Source: Burkholderia diffusa
GTDB taxonomy: Bacteria; Pseudomonadota; Gammaproteobacteria; Burkholderiales; Burkholderiaceae
DNA: 64,000 bases
Assembly (NCBI RefSeq): GCF_902499115.1
Contig: NZ_CABVPN010000002.1
Span: 1-64,000, forward strand
Direction: 5' to 3'
Shown here: in pieces, positions 44,760-52,954 of the stretch
How positions within the stretch are numbered: the first letter of the stretch is position 1
Layout of the letters: each line of letters opens with the position of its first letter
The notes under the pieces: generated by a model
The model's input: the letters and a program-made list of their open reading frames with translations, nothing else
Database searches by the model: none
What the model was told of the DNA's origin: nothing
Made by a program: the position numbers and the translations under genes

Positions 44760-45174
44760 GCTTTTCTCCTGACGAAACGTTGATCGAATCGCGATCGTAC
44801 GCCTGACAAAATTCGCACCTCATCGGGGAAAGCGCCAAACACCATCGTCGAGGCCACGCCGCGAACAATCGTTTCCGTGGCGCGCAAAAGCGCCAGCGCC
44901 GCACGTTTCGCCCCATCAACCGCCTGCGATCTTGCACCGCGTGAACAGATCATCCGTTCCAAACGCGCGTTCATGCTGCGATACAGCAAGGCAATCGTTT
45001 GCGTTTCGCACTTTTTCACCCGAAAACATATTCAAGAAACCGCCTCATCAGCCGTTACCCAATGCATGGCGCGTCGCAGCAGTCCCGTGCACGCCCGATA
45101 AAAAACAGGTCCGGTTTACGCCGGCCAGGCACAACCGCCAGCACGACGGTTATCTACGAGGATCGAGTTTCACC
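44760..45174 (+). other. Divergent intergenic region, GltI-like / subtilase
   Basis: 415 bp, AT-richer near 44985-45060, where promoters probably lie. I see no hairpin with a T-run, no strong palindrome and no credible ORF. Confidence 0.45.
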
Positions 45175-46821
45175 ATGAGAGCCAAACGATTCAATTTCGC
45201 GCTGGCCCGCTCCGCTCATGCGCGCATGCTCGCCGGCATGCTGTCTGCCGCGGCCCTGCTTCCGATCGCCGGCTGCGGGGGCGGTGGCGGCGACGGCGGC
45301 AGTCCGTCGCCTTCCAATGCAGCGCCGGCCCCCTCGCCGTCGCCTTCCCCGACGACCCCGCCCGCGACCAACGGCAGCAATACATGCGCGACGCAGCAGG
45401 CCGCCGTGCAGATGGCTGCCCAGCCGACCGCGCCGACCGAGCCGCCGGTCGATCACCTGATCGTCAGGCTGAAGACGCCGACAGCCGCGCGCGCGATGGC
45501 GGCCCTCGACACCGGCACGCGGCTCGACGCGGTCATCCAGCGCTCGATGACGCGCTGGACAGCGCCGACGACGACCGGCGCCGCACGGACGTATGCCGCC
45601 GTGACGACGTCGCAGGCACCGCTGAACGTGCAGGTGGAGCGAACCTTGTCGGACGGCGCAGCCGTGCTGTCGATCGGCCAGCGCATCGCGTCCGGCGACG
45701 CGGCGGCGCTCGCGCAGGCATTCGCGGCTGACGGCGACGTCGACTACGCGGAACCCGATCACCCGATGCGAATCCGCGACACGCCGAGCGACCCCGCATA
45801 TGGCCAGCAGTGGTATCTGTCCGACGCCAGCGTCGGCATCAACGCGCCGCCCGCATGGACGCGAACCAAGGGTGCGCCGACCGTCGTCACGGCGGTGCTC
45901 GACACCGGCTACCGGCCGCACCCCGACCTCGTCGGCAACCTGCTGCCCGGCTACAGCTTCATCTCGAATGCCAACACCAGCAACAACGGTCAGACGCGCG
46001 GCACCGATGCATCCGATCCGGGCGACTGGGTCACGCAGCAGGAACTGGACGACACCAGCGGCCCGTACTATCACTGCGCGAGCGAACCGAGCACCAGCAG
46101 CTGGCACGGCACGCGCGTGATGGGCGTGATCGGCGCCGCCGCCAACAACGGCATCGGCGTCGCCGGCGTGTCGTGGCTCGGCCGGATCCTGCCGGTGCGC
46201 GTGCTCGGCAAGTGCGGCGGCACGACGAGCGACATCGCGGACGCGATGCGCTGGGCAGCCGGGATCCCGGTCGCCGGCGTGCCGACGAACCCGAATCCCG
46301 CGAAGATCATCAACCTGAGCCTGGGCGGCGTCGGCGCGTGCAGCGCGACGTTCCAGCAGGCGATCGACGATGTGAACGCGAAGGGCGTGACCGTCGTCGT
46401 CGCCGCCGGCAACGATGGCCTGGCGACCGCACTCGACCAGCCGGCGAACTGCCGCGGCGTGATCAGCGTCGGCGCGACCGACGCGACCGGGCGCCGCGCA
46501 TCGTTCAGCAACTTCGGCTCCGACGTCGCGCTGAGCGCGCCGGGTGTCAACATCCTGTCGACGGCCAACAGCGGTACGACGACACCGGGCACGGACACGT
46601 ATGGCACCGCGAGCGGCACGAGCCTCGCGACACCGCAGGTGACGGGCATCGTCGGGCTGATGCTGTCGGTGAACGGCAACCTCACACCCGCTCAGATCCA
46701 GCAGAAGCTGCAAGGCGGCGCGCGTGCGGCGATGCTGCCGGCCAGCACGTCGTGCACCGCGCTGCCGGCCGGTTCCGGTATCGCCGATGCAGGCGCTGCC
46801 GTCACCGCGGCCACGCAGTAA
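45175..46821 (+). CDS. Subtilisin-like serine protease (S8), lipoprotein
   Basis: A 548-aa subtilase. The N-terminal signal has a lipobox (LLPIAGC, Cys near residue 34). A Gly run and a Pro/Ser-rich spacer follow (about 35-70). Next is a propeptide-like region (about 90-195, DHLIVRLKTPTAARAM to VDYAEPDHPMRIRDTP), then the catalytic domain. The triad is complete: Asp243 (VVTAVLDTGYRPH), His311 (SWHGTRVMGVIGA) and Ser483 (SGTSLATPQVTG), with oxyanion Asn413 (VVAAGNDG). The ending is short, with no autotransporter beta-domain. It is likely anchored to a membrane or released at the surface. Confidence 0.92.
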   Translation: MRAKRFNFALARSAHARMLAGMLSAAALLPIAGCGGGGGDGGSPSPSNAAPAPSPSPSPTTPPATNGSNTCATQQAAVQMAAQPTAPTEPPVDHLIVRLKTPTAARAMAALDTGTRLDAVIQRSMTRWTAPTTTGAARTYAAVTTSQAPLNVQVERTLSDGAAVLSIGQRIASGDAAALAQAFAADGDVDYAEPDHPMRIRDTPSDPAYGQQWYLSDASVGINAPPAWTRTKGAPTVVTAVLDTGYRPHPDLVGNLLPGYSFISNANTSNNGQTRGTDASDPGDWVTQQELDDTSGPYYHCASEPSTSSWHGTRVMGVIGAAANNGIGVAGVSWLGRILPVRVLGKCGGTTSDIADAMRWAAGIPVAGVPTNPNPAKIINLSLGGVGACSATFQQAIDDVNAKGVTVVVAAGNDGLATALDQPANCRGVISVGATDATGRRASFSNFGSDVALSAPGVNILSTANSGTTTPGTDTYGTASGTSLATPQVTGIVGLMLSVNGNLTPAQIQQKLQGGARAAMLPASTSCTALPAGSGIADAGAAVTAATQ

Positions 46822-46845
46822 CCGGTACGTCGCCTCGACGCAAGC

Positions 46846-46879
46846 GCGCGCATGCCTGCCTGGCGTGCGCGCATTTTTT
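46846..46879 (+). terminator. Intrinsic terminator after the subtilase gene
   Basis: GCGCGCATGCC pairs with GGCGTGCGCGC (one G-U pair) around a 5-nt loop and is followed by ATTTTTTC. It is 24 nt after the stop codon and isolates the subtilase from the mgtA transcript. Confidence 0.88.
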
Positions 46880-46948
46880 CGTCCGCGGAGCCGGTGCCGT
46901 TGTGCCGACGTATCCCAGGAATTGCCTGAAAAAAGGGCGGAAAAAGGG

Positions 46949-46978
46949 TTGACGCTTCGCACGACGACCCATTACCAT
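46949..46978 (+). promoter_or_regulatory. Probable promoter of the mgtA leader transcript
   Basis: TTGACG (46949-46954) and TACCAT (46973-46978) are separated by 18 bp. Transcription would start near 46985, about 23 nt before the first leader ORF and 550 nt before mgtA. An A/G-rich tract (46930-46947) precedes it. Confidence 0.5.
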
Positions 46979-47007
46979 CGCCCCCGTCTGATTACATGGA
47001 GTGTTCT

Positions 47008-47061
47008 GTGAACACCGATGCGAGTTGTAGTTGGTCCTCGACCGACTTGACTGCTGCCTGA
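47008..47061 (+). CDS. Candidate mgtA leader peptide 1 (17 aa)
   Basis: GTG-started ORF encoding MNTDASCSWSSTDLTAA. TGGAG (46997-47001) lies 6 nt upstream of the GTG, near-ideal spacing; an in-frame ATG at 46996 overlaps that site and is less likely. It begins about 23 nt from the inferred transcript start, the usual place for an attenuation peptide. A small hairpin (GTTGGTC/GACCGAC) lies within it, and a stronger hairpin follows 28 nt after its stop. Confidence 0.45.
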   Translation: MNTDASCSWSSTDLTAA

Positions 47062-47088
47062 GGAAACCGCGCAGAGCCTCGTCTTCTG

Positions 47089-47156
47089 CCGCATCCCGGG
47101 AAGCAGGATGCGGCGCCCTTCCGGCCTGACCGGCCAGAATCCCCCGCCGATTTTTT
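47089..47156 (+). terminator. Possible attenuator in the mgtA leader
   Basis: Two hairpins (8-bp CCGCATCC/GGATGCGG at 47089-47113, and the mismatched stem at 47119-47139) are followed by CCCCCGCC and then T6 (47151-47156). The 11-nt gap before the T-run makes it a poor classical intrinsic terminator, so conditional or Rho-dependent termination should be considered too. Confidence 0.35.
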
Positions 47157-47331
47157 CGATATCGCCGAATGTCCGCGCTGCGCAACCGTGCGTTGCCGCG
47201 CGCATACGTTCGCGCCGCACGCAGCGCACGCCGCGTGCGTGTTCCGTTCGCGTGCCGTCCGGCCGCGCGCCCTCGAGCGTGCGCGGCTGCCGATCGCCCG
47301 TGCCGCCCACCCGCAACCGACAGGAGTGCAG

Positions 47332-47490
47332 ATGAACTCAGACGACAGTAGTCGATTACCGCTCGCCGGTGCGACGCCGCGCTTCGTCCTGAGGACCGCA
47401 CTCCGCGCGCCGGCGAGCCTTCCTCCCTTCACCGATCCACAGCCGATCGCGCCCGGCGCGACGCGGCGGGAAGCGTTCGTGCGTCGATAA
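47332..47490 (+). CDS. Candidate mgtA leader peptide 2 (52 aa, Pro/Arg-rich)
   Basis: ATG-started ORF behind AGGAG (47322-47326) at 5-nt spacing. The peptide begins MNSDDSSRLPLAGATPRF and contains eight prolines, including a PP pair and PQPIAP, plus many Arg. It ends 47 nt before mgtA. Proline codons in the enteric mgtL/mgtP leader ORFs couple mgtA expression to proline supply and Mg2+; the similar composition and position here are suggestive only. No domain is recognised. Confidence 0.45.
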   Translation: MNSDDSSRLPLAGATPRFVLRTALRAPASLPPFTDPQPIAPGATRREAFVRR

Positions 47491-47537
47491 CGTCACGGTC
47501 GCTTCCCGTCCGCCGCCGCGTGCGCAAGGAGCGACTC

Positions 47538-50309
47538 ATGACACAACGAAACACCTCGCAAAAGAAACAGCGCGGCTTCATCAACGCTGGCCCCGGTCAG
47601 CAGAACGAACCGCGCGTCATGCGCGCCGCGCAGGAAGCGGCTCGCCCGCTCGAAGAAACCTTCAAGTCGCTGCATACCAGCATGCGCGGCCTCACCTACG
47701 CGCAGGCCGCCGACCGCCTGCAGCACGACGGCCCGAACGAAATCGCGCACGACAAGCCGCCGCACTGGACGCGCCAGCTGCTGCATGCGTTCCACAATCC
47801 GTTCGTCTACGTGCTGCTGGTGCTGGCCGCGATCAGCTTCTTCACCGACGTCTATTTCGCGGCACCTGACGATCGCGACTACGTCGGCATGACGATCCTG
47901 CTGGCGATGGTCACGATCAGCGCGCTGCTGCGCTTCGTGCAGGAATTCCGGTCGCTGCGCGCGGCCGAAAAGCTCAAGGCGATGGTTCGCACGACGGCGA
48001 CCGTGCAGCGCGCGGTGACCGACACGTCCGAGCCGGCGCGACGCGAGGTGCCGATGCGCGAAGTGGTGGTCGGCGACATCGTGCACCTGTCGGCCGGCGA
48101 CATGATTCCCGCCGACGTGCGTCTGCTCACGTCCCGCGACCTGTTCATCAGCCAGGCGGTGCTGACCGGCGAAGCGCTGCCGGTCGAGAAGTACGACACG
48201 CTCGGCGCGGTTGCCGGCAAGTCGGCCCACGCGGGCATGGCGGGCACGCCGGGCGCGGCGAACGACGCGTCGACGTCGCTGCTCGATCTCGAGAACGTGT
48301 GCTTCATGGGCACCAACGTGGTCAGCGGCACCGCGACGGCCGTGGTCGTCGCGACCGGCGAGGACACGTATTTCGGATCGCTCGCGCGCAACGTGGTGAG
48401 CCACAAGCGCATCGAGACGAGCTTTGACCGCGGCGTCGCGAGCGTGAGCTGGCTGCTGATCAGGTTCATGTTCGTGATGGTGCCGATCGTGTTCATGATC
48501 AACGGCCTGACCAAGGGCGACTGGCTGAGCGCGCTCACGTTCGCGCTTGCGGTGGCCGTCGGCCTCACGCCCGAGATGCTGCCGATGATCGTCAGCGCGA
48601 ACCTCGCGCGCGGCGCGATCGCGATGGCGCGCCGCAAGGTCGTCGTGAAGCGGCTGAACTCCGTGCAGAACTTCGGCGCGATGGACGTGCTGTGCACCGA
48701 CAAGACCGGCACGCTCACGCAGGACAAGATCATCCTCGAACACCATCTCGACCTGTCCGGCCACCGGAACGAGGACATCCTTCGGCTCGGCTGGCTGAAC
48801 AGCTTCCATCAGAGCGGCCAGAAGAACCTGATCGACATCGCGGTGGTCGCGCGCGCCGACGAGATCGGCGAGCGCGTGAAGCCGCAGGGCTACGGGAAGA
48901 TCGACGAGCTGCCGTTCGACTTCGTGCGCCGCCGCCTGTCGGTCGTCGTCGAGGACACGCACGGCGCGCACCTGCTGATCTGCAAGGGCGCGGTCGAGGA
49001 AATGCTCGCGGTATCGACCCACGTGCAGGACGAGCACGGCGTGCGTCCGCTCGACTTCGTCGCGCGCAAGCGACTGCTCGAACAGGCAAACGCATACAAC
49101 GAGGACGGCTTCCGCGTGCTGGTGCTCGCGACGCGCGCGATCCCGCGCGGCGACGAACGCGAACAATACCGCACCGCCGACGAGCGCGACCTCGTCGTGC
49201 GCGGTTTCCTGACCTTCCTCGATCCGCCAAAGGAATCGGCCGCACCGGCGCTCGCCGCGCTGCGCGATAACGGCGTGTCGGTGAAGGTGCTGACGGGCGA
49301 CAACCCGACCGTCACGATGAAAGTGTGCCGCCAGGTCGGCCTCGAACCGGGCAAGCCGGTGCTCGGCACCGAAATCGAGGCGCTCGACGACGCGACGCTC
49401 GCGCAAGTCGTCGAACGCACGACGGTGTTCGCGAAACTCACGCCGCTGCAGAAGGCGCGCATCGTGAAGGCGCTGCAGGCGAACGGCCACACGGTCGGCT
49501 TCCTCGGCGACGGCATCAACGACGCGCCCGCGCTGCGCGACGCCGACGTCGGCATTTCGGTCGACAGCGGCGCCGACATCGCGAAGGAAACCGCCGACAT
49601 CATCTTGCTCGAAAAGAGCCTGATGGTGCTCGAGGAAGGCGTGATCAAGGGCCGCGAGACGTTCGGCAACATCCTGAAGTACCTGAACATGACGGCCAGC
49701 TCGAACTTCGGCAACGTATTCTCGGTGCTCGTCGCCAGCGCGTTCCTGCCGTGGGAGCCGATGCTCGCGACGCAGTTGCTCGTGCTGAACCTGATCTACG
49801 ACACGTCGCAGATGCTGCTGCCGTGGGACAAGATGGATCCGGAGTTCCTGAAGAAGCCGCGCAAATGGGAAGCCGGCAACATCGGCCGCTTCATGCTGTG
49901 GGTCGGGCCGACGTCGTCGGTGTTCGACATCACGACCTACGTGCTGATGTGGACCGTGTTCGGTGCGGGCGCGATGTATCACCTGCAAGGCGGCTCGGGC
50001 GGCCAGATCGTGATGAACTCGGGCTGGTTCATCGAGAGCCTCGTGTCGCAGACGCTCGTCGTGCACCTGCTGCGCACGCAGAAGATTCCGTTCCTGCAGA
50101 GCACGGCCGCGCTGCCTGTGCTGCTGTCGACATTCACCGCGATCGCGATCGGCTGCTGGCTGCCGTTCTCACCGTTCGCGGATTCGCTCGGCTTCATGCA
50201 CCTGCCGGGCACCTACTGGCTGTGGCTCGCCGCAACGATGGTCGGCTACATCCTGCTCGCGCAGATCGTCAAGACGATCTATGTGCGCCGCTACAAGCAG
50301 TGGTTCTGA
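47538..50309 (+). CDS. mgtA: Mg2+-importing P-type ATPase
   Basis: A 923-aa P3B-type ATPase of the inner membrane. The N-terminal cation-ATPase domain includes GLTYAQAADRLQHDGPNEI. The actuator region has the TGEALPVEK motif. The phosphorylated Asp388 lies in VLCTDKTGTLTQDKI, and the hinge in GDGINDAPALRDADVGISVDSGADIAKE. C-terminal helices contain YDTSQMLLPWDKMDPEFLKKP, a stretch characteristic of MgtA/MgtB. It imports Mg2+ when the metal is scarce. The ATG follows AAGGAG at 6 nt. No phoPQ or mgtC is in the window; expression is probably set by the long leader. Confidence 0.95.
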   Translation: MTQRNTSQKKQRGFINAGPGQQNEPRVMRAAQEAARPLEETFKSLHTSMRGLTYAQAADRLQHDGPNEIAHDKPPHWTRQLLHAFHNPFVYVLLVLAAISFFTDVYFAAPDDRDYVGMTILLAMVTISALLRFVQEFRSLRAAEKLKAMVRTTATVQRAVTDTSEPARREVPMREVVVGDIVHLSAGDMIPADVRLLTSRDLFISQAVLTGEALPVEKYDTLGAVAGKSAHAGMAGTPGAANDASTSLLDLENVCFMGTNVVSGTATAVVVATGEDTYFGSLARNVVSHKRIETSFDRGVASVSWLLIRFMFVMVPIVFMINGLTKGDWLSALTFALAVAVGLTPEMLPMIVSANLARGAIAMARRKVVVKRLNSVQNFGAMDVLCTDKTGTLTQDKIILEHHLDLSGHRNEDILRLGWLNSFHQSGQKNLIDIAVVARADEIGERVKPQGYGKIDELPFDFVRRRLSVVVEDTHGAHLLICKGAVEEMLAVSTHVQDEHGVRPLDFVARKRLLEQANAYNEDGFRVLVLATRAIPRGDEREQYRTADERDLVVRGFLTFLDPPKESAAPALAALRDNGVSVKVLTGDNPTVTMKVCRQVGLEPGKPVLGTEIEALDDATLAQVVERTTVFAKLTPLQKARIVKALQANGHTVGFLGDGINDAPALRDADVGISVDSGADIAKETADIILLEKSLMVLEEGVIKGRETFGNILKYLNMTASSNFGNVFSVLVASAFLPWEPMLATQLLVLNLIYDTSQMLLPWDKMDPEFLKKPRKWEAGNIGRFMLWVGPTSSVFDITTYVLMWTVFGAGAMYHLQGGSGGQIVMNSGWFIESLVSQTLVVHLLRTQKIPFLQSTAALPVLLSTFTAIAIGCWLPFSPFADSLGFMHLPGTYWLWLAATMVGYILLAQIVKTIYVRRYKQWF

Positions 50310-50373
50310 TTTCCTCCGGGCGACGGCGTGCCGGCTCGCATGGGCCGGCCGCTCACGACGCACTACAGGTGAC

Positions 50374-51123
50374 ATGATGAAAAGAAGAATGCTTCCGCTC
50401 GCGGCCGCGAGCGCCCTCCTCGCGCCGCTGGATGCCTACGCGGCGCATCCGCTCGTCAGCGACGACACGGGCACGCAGGGCAATGCGAACTGGCAGTTCG
50501 AATTCAACGGTGAGGAAACCTCGAAACAGGACGAGAACGGCCGCCATCAGTTGTGGAACGCGACGCTCACGCGCGGGTTCGGCGAGCACGTCGATCTCTA
50601 CGTGAACGCGCCTTACACGCATCTGCAAACGCGGACCGACGACAACGGCGCGGGCATCGGCGATGTCGAGATCGGCATGAAATGGCGCTTCGTCGAACAC
50701 GGGCCGCTATCGCTTGCGCTGAAACCGAAGGTGACGATGCCGACCGGCAACGACGGTCGCGGGCTCGGCACGGGCCGCGTCGGCACTGGCGCGACGCTGC
50801 TCGCGCAAGCCGACGTCGCGCGCTTATCGCTGCTCGCGAATGCGGGTCTCGCCTACCAGCCGAACCGCCAGGGCGATCTGCGCTCGGTCTGGGCCGTGTC
50901 GGCCGCGGCGCTCTACAAGGCAACCGACACGCTGCAGTTCGTGGCGGACGTCGGCCTGTCGCGCAACACCGAAAGCACGGCCGGCGCGAATCCTGCGTTC
51001 GTGATTGCCGGCGCGATCTACTCGCCGAAGCGCTGGTTCGATCTCGACATCGGCTACCGGCACGGGCTGAACGACCAGACCTACCGTCATTCCATCATGG
51101 GTGGCGTAACGGCGCGGTGGTGA
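50374..51123 (+). CDS. Outer-membrane channel-like protein (meta-pathway phenol degradation family)
   Basis: A 249-aa protein with a signal peptide (MMKRRMLPLAAASALLAPLDAYA, cleavage before AHPLV) and a mature beta-barrel-like sequence. Alternating strands end with the aromatic C-terminus HSIMGGVTARW. Stretches such as LYVNAPYTHLQTRTDDNGAGIGDVEIGMKWRF and KPKVTMPTGNDGRGLGTGRVGTG resemble the MetA-pathway phenol degradation/transporter group. It lies 64 bp after mgtA with no terminator between, so it is probably co-transcribed. Whether it helps cation entry is speculation. A strong terminator follows at 51168. Confidence 0.78.
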   Translation: MMKRRMLPLAAASALLAPLDAYAAHPLVSDDTGTQGNANWQFEFNGEETSKQDENGRHQLWNATLTRGFGEHVDLYVNAPYTHLQTRTDDNGAGIGDVEIGMKWRFVEHGPLSLALKPKVTMPTGNDGRGLGTGRVGTGATLLAQADVARLSLLANAGLAYQPNRQGDLRSVWAVSAAALYKATDTLQFVADVGLSRNTESTAGANPAFVIAGAIYSPKRWFDLDIGYRHGLNDQTYRHSIMGGVTARW

Positions 51124-51167
51124 TGCCGCGGTGATGCGGCCGACGCCGCATGTCTGGCCGCACCACG

Positions 51168-51194
51168 ACGGGCCGCCTTCGGGTGGCCCGTTTT
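51168..51194 (+). terminator. Intrinsic terminator with UUCG tetraloop
   Basis: ACGGGCCGCC and GGTGGCCCGT pair over 10 bp (one G-U) around TTCG, followed by a short T-run. It is 44 nt after the channel-like gene's stop and adjoins the stop of the opposing small regulator. Confidence 0.9.
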
Positions 51195-51195
51195 C

Positions 51196-51480
51196 TCATT
51201 GGCCGTCGTTCGCGCCGAACAGTTGCGCGCACACGGCGCGCCCCTCTTCGGTCAATGCGGCGCTGCCGGTGCCGTCGTCGTTCAGCGTCGTCCCGCTCAG
51301 GCCGGCGGCGTCGAGTTGGGTCAGCACGCGACGCAGCGTGCTCATCGGCAATTGCGCGCGCTTCGCGATCTTCGGCAGCGACCACGTTCTGCCGGACGGA
51401 TCGGTCGCGGCTTCGTGCAGCGTCGCGAGCGTCGCAACGAGTGCGGGATCGAGCGGGGCGTCGTCGGATTCTGAAGTCAT
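51196..51480 (-). CDS. Small winged-helix DNA-binding protein
   Basis: A 94-aa product. The core WSLPKIAKRAQLPMSTLRRVLTQLDAAGLSGTTLNDDGTGSAALTEEGRAVCAQLF is a clear MarR/IclR-like winged helix with recognition helix MSTLRRVLTQLDAAGL and a short wing. The start is uncertain: MTSESDDAPL at 51480 lacks a Shine-Dalgarno, and an in-frame GTG at 51540 lies 11 nt after the stop of the upstream LysR gene. It is probably co-transcribed with that LysR gene. Target unknown. Confidence 0.72.
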   Translation of the reverse strand: MTSESDDAPLDPALVATLATLHEAATDPSGRTWSLPKIAKRAQLPMSTLRRVLTQLDAAGLSGTTLNDDGTGSAALTEEGRAVCAQLFGANDGQ

Positions 51481-51551
51481 CGATTCGGGTTCGCGAGCCG
51501 GCGCGGGACCGGCATTCAGGACGGATGCAATCGCGGACACTATACGCCCGG

Positions 51552-52427
51552 TCACGCGCCCTTGATCGCGGCGCGCATGAACGACACGAAACGCGTCGTC
51601 ACGGGATCGTCGCGGCCGGACAGCCACGCCAGCCCGACGCGCCATTTCGCGTCCCTGCCGGCGAGCGGCAACACGGTCGCGTCGCGCAGCAGGTACTGCG
51701 CACGCGACGGAATGAACGCAACGCCGACCCCGGCCGCGACCGACGTGAGCACCGATTGAACGTCCTCTGCCTGCTGCGTGACCTGCGGCACGAAGCGCCG
51801 CTCGACGCACCACCGGTCGATCTGCGCAGCGAGCCCGGGGCCGCGTGCGCGCTGCAGCGCGATGAAGCCGATCTCGTTGAGCACGTCGAGATCGGCCGGC
51901 ACGCGCTTGAAGCCGAGGTGCGGCGGCACCGCGAGCGCAAGCCCTTCGTCGATCACCTTGAACGACGACAATCCCTCATCCGACGGCAATCGCAGGAACC
52001 CCGCGTCGAGCTTGCCCGCGCGGAGCCGACGCGTTTGCTCGGACGACGACAGGTCGCTCAGCGTGACCGCGATGCCCGGATTGCGGCGCCGGAATTCCGC
52101 GACAAGTTTCGGCACGAGCGTCAGCACGGACAGGCAGATGCCGAGCCGCAAATGCCCGCGTTGCCCGCTGGTCGCCTCCCGTGCGCGCGCGAGCATCTCG
52201 TCGGCATCGCGCACGAGCGCCTGCGCGTCGGGCAGGAAGCGTTCACCGAACGGCGTCAGCTCCGCGCCATGCCGCCCGCGCTCGAACAGCTTGCCGCCGA
52301 GGCTCGCCTCGAGCGCGCCGATCTGCTTGCTCAGCGCCGGCTGGCTCATGTGCAACGTGTCGGCCGCGCGGCTGAAATGGCTGAGCTCGGTGACCGTCAG
52401 GAAAGTGCGCAGCAGTTTCAATTCCAT
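51552..52427 (-). CDS. LysR-family transcriptional regulator
   Basis: A 291-aa LysR protein. It opens MELKLLRTFLTVTELSHFSRAADTLHMSQPALSKQIGALEASLGG, with a CatM/BenM-like effector domain from about residue 90 (LRLGICLSVLTLVPKLVAEF). This subgroup often activates a divergently placed gene or operon. Here the divergent side (52428-52954) has no convincing gene, so the partner may have been lost or lies elsewhere. Confidence 0.91.
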   Translation of the reverse strand: MELKLLRTFLTVTELSHFSRAADTLHMSQPALSKQIGALEASLGGKLFERGRHGAELTPFGERFLPDAQALVRDADEMLARAREATSGQRGHLRLGICLSVLTLVPKLVAEFRRRNPGIAVTLSDLSSSEQTRRLRAGKLDAGFLRLPSDEGLSSFKVIDEGLALAVPPHLGFKRVPADLDVLNEIGFIALQRARGPGLAAQIDRWCVERRFVPQVTQQAEDVQSVLTSVAAGVGVAFIPSRAQYLLRDATVLPLAGRDAKWRVGLAWLSGRDDPVTTRFVSFMRAAIKGA

Positions 52428-52954
52428 TCTTCAAAGGAATCGTATCGATCGAAACATTCATTTTACTGATCGAATGGCGTGACGTTCAATACGGGCACGC
52501 CCCTTTCGGAATTCACCATCATGCCTCTCGATCATGCGGCCGAGTGCCTGACCGACGTGTCCCACAACACGGTCGTCACCGGTGCAAGCGATACCGAGCC
52601 CGACGCGCCGGCGCCCGAGCGTCGCACCGTACGCGCCGACGGCCGCGGCCGCCGCTTCCGCTTCGGCGATGCGCTGGACGACGCGCAGCCGCGTGCCGTC
52701 AGCGGTTCGATCGCGATCAGCTTCGCGGTCGTATCGCGGCGGAACTGGCCGCGTTGAGTCGACACGCCAGGCGCCCGCCGACGAACGCACGCGTTCGACC
52801 CTCCGCAAAAAAACAGCGGAAATCCGTGCGCATCACGCATCAATGCGCACACATCCATCGCCATCTCCACGCGATCGACCTTATAATTTTCCGCAGCCAC
52901 CGACCGCCCACGCATTTCGCGCCGCCGCAACGCGCGTGAAAAGGAGACTTTCGC
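52428..52954 (+). other. Intergenic region with a possible gene remnant
   Basis: 527 bp divergent to the LysR gene. An open frame from ATG 52521 to 52757 (79 codons, MPLDHAAECLTDVSHN...) has no good Shine-Dalgarno and no recognisable domain. It may be chance or a remnant of the usual LysR target. A perfect -10 TATAAT (52882-52887) and AAGGAG (52941-52946) near the right end belong to the PBP7-like gene. Confidence 0.4.
52882..52887 (+). promoter_or_regulatory. -10 box of the PBP7-like gene
   Basis: A consensus TATAAT in an otherwise GC-rich context, 68 nt upstream of the TTG start. No good -35 lies at 16-18 bp (best are CGCCAT or TCGCCA), so activator help or a weak -35 is possible. Confidence 0.45.

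Larger units (their letters stand above)
46980..47537 (+). promoter_or_regulatory. Long 5' leader of mgtA with two short ORFs and hairpins
   Basis: About 550 nt separate the probable promoter from the mgtA ATG. In order it holds a 17-codon ORF (47008-47061), a hairpin CCGCATCC/GGATGCGG (47089-47113) and a stem centred on GGCC/GGCC (47119-47139, one mismatch). T6 follows at 47151-47156, then a GC-rich stretch and a 52-codon proline-rich ORF (47332-47490) with its own Shine-Dalgarno. Enteric mgtA genes are controlled by leader ORFs and Mg2+-sensing RNA; a similar principle is inferred, as I cannot match this RNA to a known class. Confidence 0.5.

Noticed and set aside
46980..47537. A known Mg2+ riboswitch (M-box or enteric mgtA leader) before mgtA
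   Set aside because: Position fits but conserved M-box sequence blocks are not visible and the arrangement of ORFs differs; reported only as an unclassified leader.
47493..50066. An 857-codon frame opposite mgtA
   Set aside because: Same mirror effect; no motif, while the plus strand encodes a full P-type ATPase.
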